Below are positions 8,952-16,337 of a DNA stretch of 64,000 bases, piece by piece. The notes beneath the pieces are model-generated. The model saw only the letters and a program-made list of their open reading frames with translations. It searched no databases and was not told the DNA's origin. Location: assembly GCA_018399015.1 (NCBI GenBank), contig CP073761.1, positions 310,001 to 374,000 of the forward strand, read 5' to 3'. A program made the translations under genes and the position numbers. This DNA comes from Cyanobium sp. M30B3. GTDB taxonomy: Bacteria; Cyanobacteriota; Cyanobacteriia; PCC-6307; Cyanobiaceae. Numbering within the stretch: position 1 is the stretch's first letter; the number at the start of each line of letters is the position of its first letter.

Positions 8952-9380
8952 ATGGCGCTGTTCTCCCGTTCCCGTCTGTTCGGTCTGTTGTTCCTGCTGG
9001 CCCTGCCGCTGGAGGGGGCGGCCGCCCTGGCCCTCTCCGCCGCCAGCGTGGGTGAAGGTGGGATGGCGGCGGAGCGGCCCCTGTCGGTGGAGGAGCGGCT
9101 GCAGCGGATCGCCGCCGCCGTGCGCGAGCAATCCCCCGAGGATGCTGGCGCCGACCCCTTGCCCGACGACGCCCTCTCCTATGTGTTCGTGAACGCGCCG
9201 GCGGTGGGCTGGGGCAATGGCGGTTTCCGCAACGGCGGCTTCTATAACGGTGGCTTCCGCAACGGCGGCTTCTACAACGGCGGTTTCCGCAATGGCGGCT
9301 TCGCCAACGGCGGCTTCCGCAACGGCGGCGGCTGGCGCAATGGTGGCTTCCGCAACGGTGGCTTCCGCAACCACTGGTAG
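8952..9380 (+). CDS. grrA: GrrA-family glycine-rich radical-SAM-modified RiPP precursor
   Basis: The 142-residue precursor has an N-terminal hydrophobic signal (residues about 7-30), a leader with VEERLQRIAAAVREQ at 46-60, and a C-terminal core from about residue 86. The core consists of near-perfect 5-residue units GGFRN/GGFYN/GGFAN. It contains eleven aromatic-X-Asn triplets (nine with Phe, two with Trp: WGN and WRN) and ends in NHW. In this family (triceptides) the linked radical SAM enzyme joins the aromatic ring to the beta-carbon of the residue two positions later, giving three-residue cyclophanes. The triplets are therefore the expected modification sites. It sits between grrP and grrM in one operon. 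The function of the product is unknown. Confidence 0.88.
   Translation: MALFSRSRLFGLLFLLALPLEGAAALALSAASVGEGGMAAERPLSVEERLQRIAAAVREQSPEDAGADPLPDDALSYVFVNAPAVGWGNGGFRNGGFYNGGFRNGGFYNGGFRNGGFANGGFRNGGGWRNGGFRNGGFRNHW
9214..9373 (+). repeat. 15-bp tandem coding repeat of the grrA core
   Basis: About ten 15-bp units with the pattern GGYGGYTTCYRCAAY encode the GGFRN/GGFYN core units. One irregular unit carries an extra Gly codon and Trp (GGGWRN). Bases vary mainly at third codon positions, so the repeat is held at protein level. It is not a CRISPR array or a regulatory repeat. Confidence 0.85.
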
Positions 9381-9392
9381 GGGGACGCCGCT

Positions 9393-10595
9393 GTGACCAG
9401 CCTGGAGCCCGCCATGCAGCCCCTGGCTGGGGAGGAGCAGTTTTATGGCCCGGTGCGGCTGCTGGTGGTCCAGCCCACCCCCTTCTGCAACCTCGACTGC
9501 GACTACTGCTACCTGCCTGATCGGGGCAACCGCAGCCGCATCACCTACGAGGTGCTGGAGGCGGCGGTGGAGCGGGTGCTGGAGAGCCCCTGGTTTGCCG
9601 GTGGCTTCACCCTGCTCTGGCATGCGGGCGAGCCGCTCACCATGCCGATCGCCTTCTACGACGGGGCCACGGCGCGGATCAACGCCCTGCTGGCGCGGCG
9701 GGGCCTGCCGCCCGGCACGGTGGTGCAGTCGCTGCAGACCAACGCCACCACGATCGATGCCGCCTGGTGCGACTGCTTTGCGCGCAACGGCATCCACGTG
9801 GGTGTGAGCATGGACGGCCCGGCCTTCCTGCACGACGCCCACCGGGTGACCCGCACCGGTCTGCCCACCCACGCTGCGGTGATGCGCGGCATCGGCTGGT
9901 TGCAGAAGCGCGCGATTCCCTTCCAGGTGATCTGCGTGCTCACGGCCGAATCGCTGCACCACGCCGAGGCGATGGCCGATTTCTTCCTGGAGCACGGCAT
10001 CGGCGATGTGGGCTTCAACATGGAGGAAACCGAGGGCGTCAACGCCCACTCCAGCCTCGAGGCCAGCGGGGCGGCCCGGCTGGAGCTGGAGGAGCGCTAC
10101 CGGGCCTTCATGGCGGCGATCTGGCGGCGTAGCCGCGAGCAGCCCGATCGCCTGCGCATCCGCGAGTTCGACGGGGTGGCCAGCCTGGCCAGCAGCGGCG
10201 GCCGTCTGGCCGCCACCGACATGAACACGCCGTTTGTGATCGTGAACGTGGATGCGGCCGGCAACGCCTCCACCTTTGATCCGGAGCTGCTCTCGGTGCA
10301 AACGGCGGAGTACGGCGACTTCAGCTTCGGCAACGTGCGCAGCGATTCGCTTGAGGGGATGGCGGCCACGGCGAAGTTTGCGCGGGTGGCGGCCGAGATC
10401 GCCGCCGGCGTGGAGCGCTGCCGCAGCAGCTGCGAGTATTTCGGTCTCTGCGGCGGCGGTGCCGGCAGCAACAAGTATTGGGAGCACGGCAGCTTCGACT
10501 GTTCCACCACCCAGCACTGCCGCTACCGCATCCAGCTGGTGACCGATGTGGTGGTGGCGGGCATGGAGCAGGAGCTGGGGCTGGCGAGCTGTTGA
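9393..10595 (+). CDS. grrM: Cyclophane-forming radical SAM/SPASM peptide maturase
   Basis: This 400-residue radical SAM enzyme has the iron-sulfur motif CNLDCDYC (C32, C36, C39) and a C-terminal SPASM-type cysteine cluster (CRSSCEYFGLCGGG, then CSTTQHC) for auxiliary clusters. It starts 12 bp after grrA with GTG at 9393 (in-frame ATG at 9414). GrrM-type maturases install three-residue cyclophane crosslinks in the aromatic-X-Asn units of GrrA. The FNMEETEG segment is in the usual position for this family. The gene ends 9 bp before the last attC site of the neighbouring integron, so the integron array abuts it directly. Confidence 0.88.
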   Translation: MTSLEPAMQPLAGEEQFYGPVRLLVVQPTPFCNLDCDYCYLPDRGNRSRITYEVLEAAVERVLESPWFAGGFTLLWHAGEPLTMPIAFYDGATARINALLARRGLPPGTVVQSLQTNATTIDAAWCDCFARNGIHVGVSMDGPAFLHDAHRVTRTGLPTHAAVMRGIGWLQKRAIPFQVICVLTAESLHHAEAMADFFLEHGIGDVGFNMEETEGVNAHSSLEASGAARLELEERYRAFMAAIWRRSREQPDRLRIREFDGVASLASSGGRLAATDMNTPFVIVNVDAAGNASTFDPELLSVQTAEYGDFSFGNVRSDSLEGMAATAKFARVAAEIAAGVERCRSSCEYFGLCGGGAGSNKYWEHGSFDCSTTQHCRYRIQLVTDVVVAGMEQELGLASC

Positions 10596-10604
10596 TGCAT
10601 CGGG

Positions 10605-10695
10605 TGCTGACGCTGCCCTTGAGTGGCAGGCAAGGAGCTTGGGTGGCGAAGCTGAGAGCTGATGGTGGCCTGTCCACTCGAGGGGTGAGTTCGAA
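10605..10695 (-). repeat. attC site 4 (end of cassette array)
   Basis: Imperfect inverted repeat of about 91 bp. On the minus strand the outer boxes are TTCGAAC and GTCAGCA, weaker than the RYYYAAC/GTTRRRY consensus. The inner arms pair as CCCCTCGAGTGGACAGGC with GCCTGCCACTCAAGGGC, with a few unpaired bases as in attC sites. It is about 85 percent identical to attC site 3 at 11577-11668, as expected for sites of one chromosomal integron. It lies 60 bp beyond the stop of the PIN-toxin gene. Confidence 0.7.
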
Positions 10696-10756
10696 GTGTC
10701 GCATCTCTACAGGCAACGCCTGCAGGCCTTCGCCTCAACGGCAGAGGCCCATCCAT

Positions 10757-11164
10757 TCAAGGAGTGACCAAGGGAATCATCTGTCTTCCATGACGACGGT
10801 AAATATGAAAATCACCATCGGTAGTGAGGAGCAATGGCGAATCGTTGATCTCCGCCAGCCTAATCAATGAAGCATCAGCAAGGGATGCGGGAACATTTTC
10901 ATACCGCTTAAACAAGGAACTGACAGAGCCAATATGCTCCTGCAACACGAAAGGCAGTTGAACAACTCCTCGTTCGATGAACTGCAAAGCCAATGAAGGA
11001 TCAAAGCCCGACCGCTTAAGCAGAAAACAAGTCTCGGCAACCACCGCCTCGCAGCTCAGCAATGGAGGAGTCAGGAGTCGAAACTGCTCCACGGCCCATT
11101 TGTGGTGAGTATCGTTGCGGCTAAGGAGGGCAACCCATGGCCCCGTGTCTAGCAAAACCGCCAT
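10757..11164 (-). CDS. PIN-domain toxin (VapC-like) of integron cassette 4
   Basis: This 135-residue PIN-domain protein has an acidic active-site start (LLDTGPWVALL, D6), a central VVAETCFLL segment and a C-terminal LTTDGDFHIYR segment. Together these give the acidic residues of the Mg-dependent ribonuclease fold. It follows the antitoxin gene with a 2-bp gap. VapC-type toxins cleave RNA and are neutralised by the cognate antitoxin. It is considerably more AT-rich than the host genes and lies between attC sites 3 and 4, so the pair is best read as one mobile toxin-antitoxin cassette; such pairs stabilise integron arrays. Confidence 0.82.
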   Translation of the reverse strand: MAVLLDTGPWVALLSRNDTHHKWAVEQFRLLTPPLLSCEAVVAETCFLLKRSGFDPSLALQFIERGVVQLPFVLQEHIGSVSSLFKRYENVPASLADASLIRLAEINDSPLLLTTDGDFHIYRRHGRQMIPLVTP

Positions 11165-11166
11165 GA

Positions 11167-11454
11167 TCAGTTAATACCAAAGCCAGACAGGTGAGCAGGA
11201 TTAGAGGAAAGATCAGGCGGACCATTTTCACAACAACCCACGAGATCGGCCAAAAGATCAGCTGCAGATTGTGGCTGCGGGCCATCCACTCCTTGCTCTG
11301 AAGCTTGGAGAAACGCGGTCAATGCTCGTCGAACCAGCTCAGACTTGCTCAGCCGACTTCGTTGCGCCTGCGCTGTGAGCTGGGCATCAAGGGCCTCGGT
11401 CAGCTTGAGTGAGATCACCGCCACGGCATGCATCCCGTCGCTACACACCATCAT
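11167..11454 (-). CDS. Ribbon-helix-helix antitoxin of integron cassette 4
   Basis: This small 95-residue protein has a ribbon-helix-helix-like N-terminus (VISLKLTEALDAQLTAQAQ then SKSELVRRALTAFL), as in CopG/MetJ-type antitoxins. The C-terminal tail would bind the PIN toxin. The start could be the ATG at 11454 or the ATG at 11433 (MHAVAVISLKL), the latter closer to the fold. It is translated just ahead of the toxin gene in the same cassette. Autorepression is usual for this family, but I could not define an operator. Confidence 0.78.
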   Translation of the reverse strand: MMVCSDGMHAVAVISLKLTEALDAQLTAQAQRSRLSKSELVRRALTAFLQASEQGVDGPQPQSAADLLADLVGCCENGPPDLSSNPAHLSGFGIN

Positions 11455-11576
11455 AACGCCTGACGGCTGGTATTACACCCAACGCCGGACCTTGTTCGGA
11501 GCGGGTCAGCGGCTTCTGCCCACTCCATCGAGGCTACGCTTGTCAGCAGGAGATTCTCGAGCCCTCTTCCCGATCC

Positions 11577-11668
11577 TTCGAACGCTGCCCCTGAGTGGCA
11601 GGCATGGAGCCTAGGGTGGCAGAGCAGAGAGCTGGTGGTGGCCTGTCAACTCGAGGGGCGTGTTAGAG
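11577..11668 (-). repeat. attC site 3
   Basis: Imperfect inverted repeat of 92 bp. Read on the minus strand the outer boxes are CTCTAAC and GTTCGAA, with inner arms CCCCTCGAGTTGACAGGC and GCCTGCCACTCAGGGGC that pair with a few extrahelical bases. It begins 6 bp after the stop of the 234-residue ORF. Its sequence is repeated as site 4 about 970 bp away, giving the toxin-antitoxin cassette near-identical flanks. Confidence 0.75.
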
Positions 11669-11674
11669 GGATTG

Positions 11675-12379
11675 CTAAGCTATGTCCCGAAACAATTCAG
11701 AGACTCGTGACGTAATTTCTGAAGTCGCTCCTGACAGTATCGGTCCCAAATACTCAGAAATATTTCCTGCAATCTCCTCGCCAGCACTGTCAGCAAACTT
11801 TCCACCTAGCTTTACCAGGACACCTTTGATGACACCACCGAATGTGCCATCAGGTGCTCCAGCCGCGACCAAGGCAGCCTTGACATCCATCTGATTTCCT
11901 GACGGCACGCAATCAACGATTAAGGCATTGAATGCATCCTTACTGAGCCTGACAAGACTTGGCGAAAACGATCCATCCGTAGCGAAACCCAATCGCTGTA
12001 GCTTGTCTTTCAAATGGTCAACCACTAGTGGGTTCTCAATCTCTAGGCAGAAGAGATCTCCCTGCTTCAGTATATGAGGCCTAATCAGAGGTACCCTTAG
12101 GAGCTCGTCTAGTTGAGCTTTCCCAAGTCGTCGAAGATCTCTCTCGTAGACCAAGCTTCTCGACTTCGATCGAGAGACTCTCAATAACTGAATTAGCTGA
12201 TAGAGGTTTGGTTCGGAATCAAGATAGCCAATCCGAACTAGGGCTTCTAGCATTATCAGCTCAATCTCCTTCTTTGGGAGGGCGCCAAAAGCAGGTTTAG
12301 CAAACTCGGACAAGATGTATTCCAATGTCGCCCGACATGTTGCATCATCTGCGTCAGCGATCGCCTCTTGAATTGTCAT
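11675..12379 (-). CDS. Unknown protein, sole gene of integron cassette 3
   Basis: I do not recognise this 234-residue protein. The N-terminal two thirds look helical and mixed-charge (EYILSEFAKPAFG, LPKKEIELIMLEALVRIGYL). The last 60 residues are rich in Gly, Ala and Ser and weakly amphipathic (GVIKGVLVKLGGKFADSAGE), which might form a membrane-active helix; that is speculation. Base composition is AT-rich relative to the host. It stands alone between attC sites 2 and 3, transcribed away from intI like all other cassette genes. Its company (toxin-antitoxin and defence-like cassettes) makes a defence role possible but unproven. Confidence 0.7.
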   Translation of the reverse strand: MTIQEAIADADDATCRATLEYILSEFAKPAFGALPKKEIELIMLEALVRIGYLDSEPNLYQLIQLLRVSRSKSRSLVYERDLRRLGKAQLDELLRVPLIRPHILKQGDLFCLEIENPLVVDHLKDKLQRLGFATDGSFSPSLVRLSKDAFNALIVDCVPSGNQMDVKAALVAAGAPDGTFGGVIKGVLVKLGGKFADSAGEEIAGNISEYLGPILSGATSEITSRVSELFRDIA

Positions 12380-12461
12380 GATGATAGGGGACGCATTGGC
12401 AAGACCACCAGGAATCTACCGATCATGGAACTCTGCGTCTAGATATGGCGTACGCCATTCC

Positions 12462-12590
12462 CGCTAACGTTCGAGCTAAGCTGCCCGCGGAGGCAGGCTT
12501 TGTAAGCCCGGACTGAGAGAATGTACAGAGTACCTCAGGCCGGGCTTAAAAAGGCCGCCGTAGCGGGTCAGCTTGAGCGAGGGGTTAGGC
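12462..12590 (-). repeat. attC site 2
   Basis: 129-bp imperfect inverted repeat. On the minus strand R'' is GCCTAAC (perfect RYYYAAC) and R' is GTTAGCG. Arms at 12464-12488 and 12563-12588 pair (CGAGCTAAGCTGCCCGC with GCGGGTCAGCTTGAGCG). An inner hairpin TAAGCCCGG/CCGGGCTTA (near 12503 and 12540) fills the variable terminal structure. The TAA stop of the upstream cassette gene lies inside the R'' box, a classical integron-cassette arrangement. Confidence 0.85.
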
Positions 12591-14201
12591 CCCCACAGCG
12601 GGGAAGTTTCCCAGATAGGGCCTCACGGCCGCTCGAACTTCAGTTGCAGCATCTTCAGTACGAGCCAGCCGAATGACTAGTTCTGTCAGTTCGCCGGCCC
12701 GAAGGCCAAGAGCGCTACAGATCTGCGTTGCCATAGATTTGCGATTATAGATAGCTAGCAAACCGGAGTAGTCCTGATTCAGGATTACCGCGTTGAAGTT
12801 GGCTTCGAATTGCGAGTAGAGCGCTGCAACATCGATTCCCTGAACTAGGTTTTGCAGGGCAGTGCTCAATGCAGCGGAACCTTTGACTGACGTGTCAAAG
12901 AGGCTAAGCATGAACTTAACTTCTGCGGCAACGCGGAGCGACACTTGTGTGTCGAGTTCAGCCTGTAGCTTTCCAAAAACAAACGAGACGACGCGACTCA
13001 GATCAGCTGCAGGATCTCGCGCCAGCCGCCTGCTAACAACTTCGATTACTTCTCTAGTGCAGAAGAGATTTTCTACCTCAGCCACCGCTAAGGTAAAGAC
13101 TCCATCTTGTTCCAACGCGGCGATCTCGGCGTTGGGCCTTCGATCGCGGTCAATCAGTCCATACACGGCGAGGTGATGCAATTGACGGTTTGCGCGCAGC
13201 GCTTTCGTAGAGAGGATTACTTGGCTACAACTACCCCTAGGGATGACCAAGAATCCAGGAAGTATTTCCCGATAGAGAGAGACGTCGTCGCTTCCGTTCT
13301 CTCCCTCAACAAAGACAACTGGCTTTCTGCTTCCAATAACCTCGATCAGCAACTCGTCCGGTAGGTGATGGCCATCTTGAATCAATTCCCAGTCCCAGGA
13401 GTTTCCGTCGAACGACTTCAGCCAGACTTTTTGAGCCCCTTCCTGCGCTGCGGCGAAATCAACATCGTGCGTCAGATAGACAAAAAGGCAGTCGGAGCGG
13501 AGCTTCTCAACCTCTGACCAAAGCGGTGTTTGCACCGACTTGTGAAGATGAAGCTCAGGTTCATCGATGACGATGATTCCATGTGCAGGGGCGGCTAGGC
13601 ATTGTCCAAGGAGATAGAAGATAACGCGTTCCCCATCGCTCATATCTGAGGAGTTGTATATCTTCTGCGGATCGTTCCGAACCTGGGTCTGTATTCTTAG
13701 GCCACCGATAACTAGCTCTCGATGCGGAAGTATTCTTTCCCATGCGTTCTTGATGCGGTCTAGCCTGGTAAGCGGAGGATCAATCTTCTCCGTCGCTGTC
13801 CGCTGGGCAACCTTGTACTTTGCATTTTCCTCGGTCTCGTCCGAGAACAGGAAAACCATCAATTTTTCGAAATCGTTCAGTAACGAGGTCGCAGGTTTGT
13901 TCTGGAACTTATAGTGTGCCTTGTTGTTCTGATCGGTTTCATGCCCAAAGAGCAAAACGCGCTCGGCAAGTTCGATGGACATTGGGGTGGTGCTATCAGG
14001 CATCGCGAGCGATTTCTGAGCCGAAATTCGCAACACCTGTCGATGCTGAGGTGACTGAAATTCGAGCCATGTGCCCAGGCGCGTCTTTCCTGCTCCATTG
14101 GCGCCAACGAACAGCAGATTCCTGGAGGCTGTTATTTCCTCGGTTGCACCGTTGCTTCGTGGAAGTGTAAGCGACCGGACGACAGGGGTGGTTGTTGTCA
14201 T
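12585..14201 (-). CDS. AAA ATPase-DUF4435 fusion, PARIS-like defence protein (integron cassette 2)
   Basis: The 538-residue protein combines an SMC/OLD-like AAA15 ATPase with a Toprim-like DUF4435 domain. Visible motifs are Walker A GANGAGKT at 33-40, an ABC-type signature SDGE at 188-191, Walker B IIVIDE at 209-214 and THD at 244-246. The second half has acidic motifs FVEGE near 300 and LIDRDRR near 349-355. This pairing is that of AriA (ATPase) and AriB (DUF4435 nuclease-like) of the PARIS anti-phage system, which is known in fused form too. A stand-alone OLD-type defence nuclease is the alternative. The gene lies alone between attC sites 1 and 2, its stop is embedded in attC, and its composition is AT-rich, all pointing to horizontal acquisition. 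Confidence 0.78.
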   Translation of the reverse strand: MTTTTPVVRSLTLPRSNGATEEITASRNLLFVGANGAGKTRLGTWLEFQSPQHRQVLRISAQKSLAMPDSTTPMSIELAERVLLFGHETDQNNKAHYKFQNKPATSLLNDFEKLMVFLFSDETEENAKYKVAQRTATEKIDPPLTRLDRIKNAWERILPHRELVIGGLRIQTQVRNDPQKIYNSSDMSDGERVIFYLLGQCLAAPAHGIIVIDEPELHLHKSVQTPLWSEVEKLRSDCLFVYLTHDVDFAAAQEGAQKVWLKSFDGNSWDWELIQDGHHLPDELLIEVIGSRKPVVFVEGENGSDDVSLYREILPGFLVIPRGSCSQVILSTKALRANRQLHHLAVYGLIDRDRRPNAEIAALEQDGVFTLAVAEVENLFCTREVIEVVSRRLARDPAADLSRVVSFVFGKLQAELDTQVSLRVAAEVKFMLSLFDTSVKGSAALSTALQNLVQGIDVAALYSQFEANFNAVILNQDYSGLLAIYNRKSMATQICSALGLRAGELTELVIRLARTEDAATEVRAAVRPYLGNFPAVGA

Positions 14202-14231
14202 GTTCGATGGGCAGTGATCGTGAACTTGGGG

Positions 14232-14321
14232 GCCTAACGCCCGCCATCACCTGGCCGCAGGGAGTGGGCAATGAATCACTTTTCCATGCGGTGGCGGATC
14301 AGGTGAATGGCGGTGTTAGAT
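14232..14321 (-). repeat. attC site 1
   Basis: The clearest attC: 90 bp bounded on the minus strand by ATCTAAC (R'') and GTTAGGC (R'), both perfect matches to RYYYAAC and GTTRRRY. The arms CTAACGCCCGCCATCACCTG and CAGGTGAATGGCGGTGTTAG pair almost end to end, with single-base bulges that mark strand polarity in attC sites. It lies 34 bp after the stop of the 317-residue gene and 30 bp before the next cassette gene. Confidence 0.9.
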
Positions 14322-14355
14322 GCCCCACATCTCAGCCGTAAGAGAAATCTCTGAC

Positions 14356-15309
14356 CTACGGGTTGGCATAATTGCGAAGAGCACAGATTCCATACTCGTG
14401 AAAAGGGCGCCGGACAGTTGCGCGCCTCTTCATCTCCAATGAACTATCCTCGCACAATGCAATAACGTAACGGCATGCTGAGAGGAATGAATCAAGAGTC
14501 GATCCCATTCTCAGGGTAACAATCTCAATATCGGCGGCACTACATCTGCGTGATGTTGCGTGACGAAGGAGGTCTTCATGGGCACTAGAGGAGGTACCAT
14601 AAGGAAACCATACACCTAACTGATGGCGGTAGTTGACTTGATTCCGAATTTTTGATAGCCAAGAGCCCTTACGTGATGAATGCTGGTTCAGAACAAGCCT
14701 CAAATTATCAAGGCAGAGCGCAAATTCCTGGATATCTATTGACGATCCCCCACCAGCAAGAAGATCGCGACCAACCTTTTCAAGAAAATCAGAAAATATT
14801 GACCACAGGACCTCATGAGATCCTCCTAAACTGCTCATATTCTCTAGAACGAGGCGTTGCCCATCCATGCGAGCTAGATGGAGGCCTCCCTGCATTTGAC
14901 ACTGATAGCCATATAGGCCTGAAATCACCCTAATATCACTAATGTGCCCCGTCTCAAGCTGCGTTAGTGAAATACCACACATCCTAAGAATTGCATGGGC
15001 TGAATAGAAAGCAGCATAATACCACTGAACAACAGACCATGCCCGAGACCGTGGCAGCCTAGAAACGCTAGATATACTAGTCACCGTTTCAAGGGAGGCT
15101 AATGTCATTCTGACTATTTCGCCCGCAAAAGCTTGGCAGATCTCGTTGCTGTCTACAAATGAAAGCTCAACAGGATAAGAGGCTTCTTTGTAAACTTGAT
15201 ACTTTCTATCAGAAATCCAGATTCTGATGTCCTTGAGATCTCGCAAGGCTTTAGCTTGAGTTAATCCAGGTAGCCAGAATCTGCGCAACAAGTCCGCATG
15301 ATCAGCCAT
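14356..15309 (-). CDS. HEPN-like partner protein of the DGQHR gene (integron cassette 1)
   Basis: This 317-residue protein is not assigned to a named family. Residues 97-108 (YYAAFYSAHAIL) resemble the first helix pattern of HEPN domains. RNQVNYRH at 222-229 fits the R-N-X(4-6)-H motif of HEPN ribonucleases. It follows the DGQHR gene by 5 bp in the same direction with no attC between them, so the two form one cassette and probably one system. Base composition is clearly AT-rich compared with the host. A toxic RNase controlled by or cooperating with the DGQHR protein is a reasonable hypothesis but inferred only from motifs and linkage. Confidence 0.65.
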   Translation of the reverse strand: MADHADLLRRFWLPGLTQAKALRDLKDIRIWISDRKYQVYKEASYPVELSFVDSNEICQAFAGEIVRMTLASLETVTSISSVSRLPRSRAWSVVQWYYAAFYSAHAILRMCGISLTQLETGHISDIRVISGLYGYQCQMQGGLHLARMDGQRLVLENMSSLGGSHEVLWSIFSDFLEKVGRDLLAGGGSSIDIQEFALCLDNLRLVLNQHSSRKGSWLSKIRNQVNYRHQLGVWFPYGTSSSAHEDLLRHATSRRCSAADIEIVTLRMGSTLDSFLSACRYVIALCEDSSLEMKRRATVRRPFHEYGICALRNYANP

Positions 15310-15314
15310 ATTGA

Positions 15315-16337
15315 TTATAGCTGAAAGCCTGCTTCTAAGCAGCGTTTCATATGCTCGTATAAAGCTTGAACGCTATTTCCAGGATTTACGAGCTTTGCGC
15401 TCGCTGTTCGGTTAAATGCTGGAGCAAGGAATTGCACAAAATTATCCTTAGTATATTCAGATCCGTAGCGATCCTTCACCCTAACTGCCACATCAGGGAA
15501 CAATCGCATTATGGCCTTGAAAGCCGTCGGCTTTGTTAGCGATGCCATCGCCTTATGGCGAGAGAATTCATCAGCAACTGCACTAATATAGGCCGAGATT
15601 GCATTGTGGGATTCAGTGGCTGAAAGTGTTCCGAGAGTCTGCAGCAAGGGCTTAATAGCGCCATTAAATGTAACTCGGCTAATCTTGCCAGACTCCTGCT
15701 TTGCAGGGCTCAGCAAGCCGTACAATGGGCCTGAAACATCTGTATTAAACGCATCGAACAAACCTCTCATCCTCTCCTCTTCATCATTTTCATACTCAGC
15801 TAATGACTTGATGTCAAGAAGCAGTTCATTGGGTACCGGGCGTTGCTTTGTATTGATATCAATAAAGAGGCGAGATTCTTCGGTTCGTGACAGTCCACTA
15901 TAGATAACAACTGGAACACGAAGTGATGCTTTGGCTTCAGTAAAACCATAAACACGGTGCTGGCCATCAAGAACGAGGAATGCATGTGCGACATCGAAGA
16001 ACTCAATGGTCTTAGATTTCCTGACATACTCTAAAGCTGCGTGCTCTTGAGCTGAAAGAATAATAGAAGTTGGAATGGTTCCCAGGCCATGGTCTATGTA
16101 ACCCGCAATCTCTAACGCACGTTTTCGATCTAGTAGACGCTGAAAACCTTCTTTTGGGTCCTCATCTCTTGTGGAAACAAAGCATGTCCTAGCAAGCACA
16201 TCGCTAGGAATGGTCAGAGTGTAAAAGCGGTGACTGCCCTGTGTAACCAAGCTAGCTGAGAAGCCCAGGCGGGGTGGTTCCATTGCTCTTATGTCTTCAG
16301 ATGGGCCCGAGATAGGTCCTAAACATTGCGGAATCAT
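15315..16337 (-). CDS. DGQHR-domain protein (DndB/ParB-like fold), integron cassette 1
   Basis: The 340-residue protein carries the DGQHR motif at residues 124-128, followed by RVPVVIYSGLSRTEESRLFIDINTKQRPV, the hallmark of the DGQHR family. Members include DndB of DNA phosphorothioation and proteins near DNA-modification or defence genes. They are related to ParB/sulfiredoxin-like nucleotide-binding folds. The start at ATG 16337 is the most upstream; Met19 (16283) is possible. It is the first cassette gene after attI, so it would be closest to any integron promoter. No dndACDE or restriction genes accompany it; its only partner is the HEPN-like gene 5 bp downstream. Confidence 0.78.
   Translation of the reverse strand: MIPQCLGPISGPSEDIRAMEPPRLGFSASLVTQGSHRFYTLTIPSDVLARTCFVSTRDEDPKEGFQRLLDRKRALEIAGYIDHGLGTIPTSIILSAQEHAALEYVRKSKTIEFFDVAHAFLVLDGQHRVYGFTEAKASLRVPVVIYSGLSRTEESRLFIDINTKQRPVPNELLLDIKSLAEYENDEEERMRGLFDAFNTDVSGPLYGLLSPAKQESGKISRVTFNGAIKPLLQTLGTLSATESHNAISAYISAVADEFSRHKAMASLTKPTAFKAIMRLFPDVAVRVKDRYGSEYTKDNFVQFLAPAFNRTASAKLVNPGNSVQALYEHMKRCLEAGFQL

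Noticed and set aside
9214..9373. Possible CRISPR or minisatellite
   Set aside because: The 15-bp periodicity encodes GGFRN units inside a continuous gene and there are no unique spacers.
8703..10517. 604-codon minus-strand frame across grrA and grrM
   Set aside because: It runs opposite the Grr genes. The AEATVAEAAVAETA repeat is just the reverse of the coding repeat in grrA.
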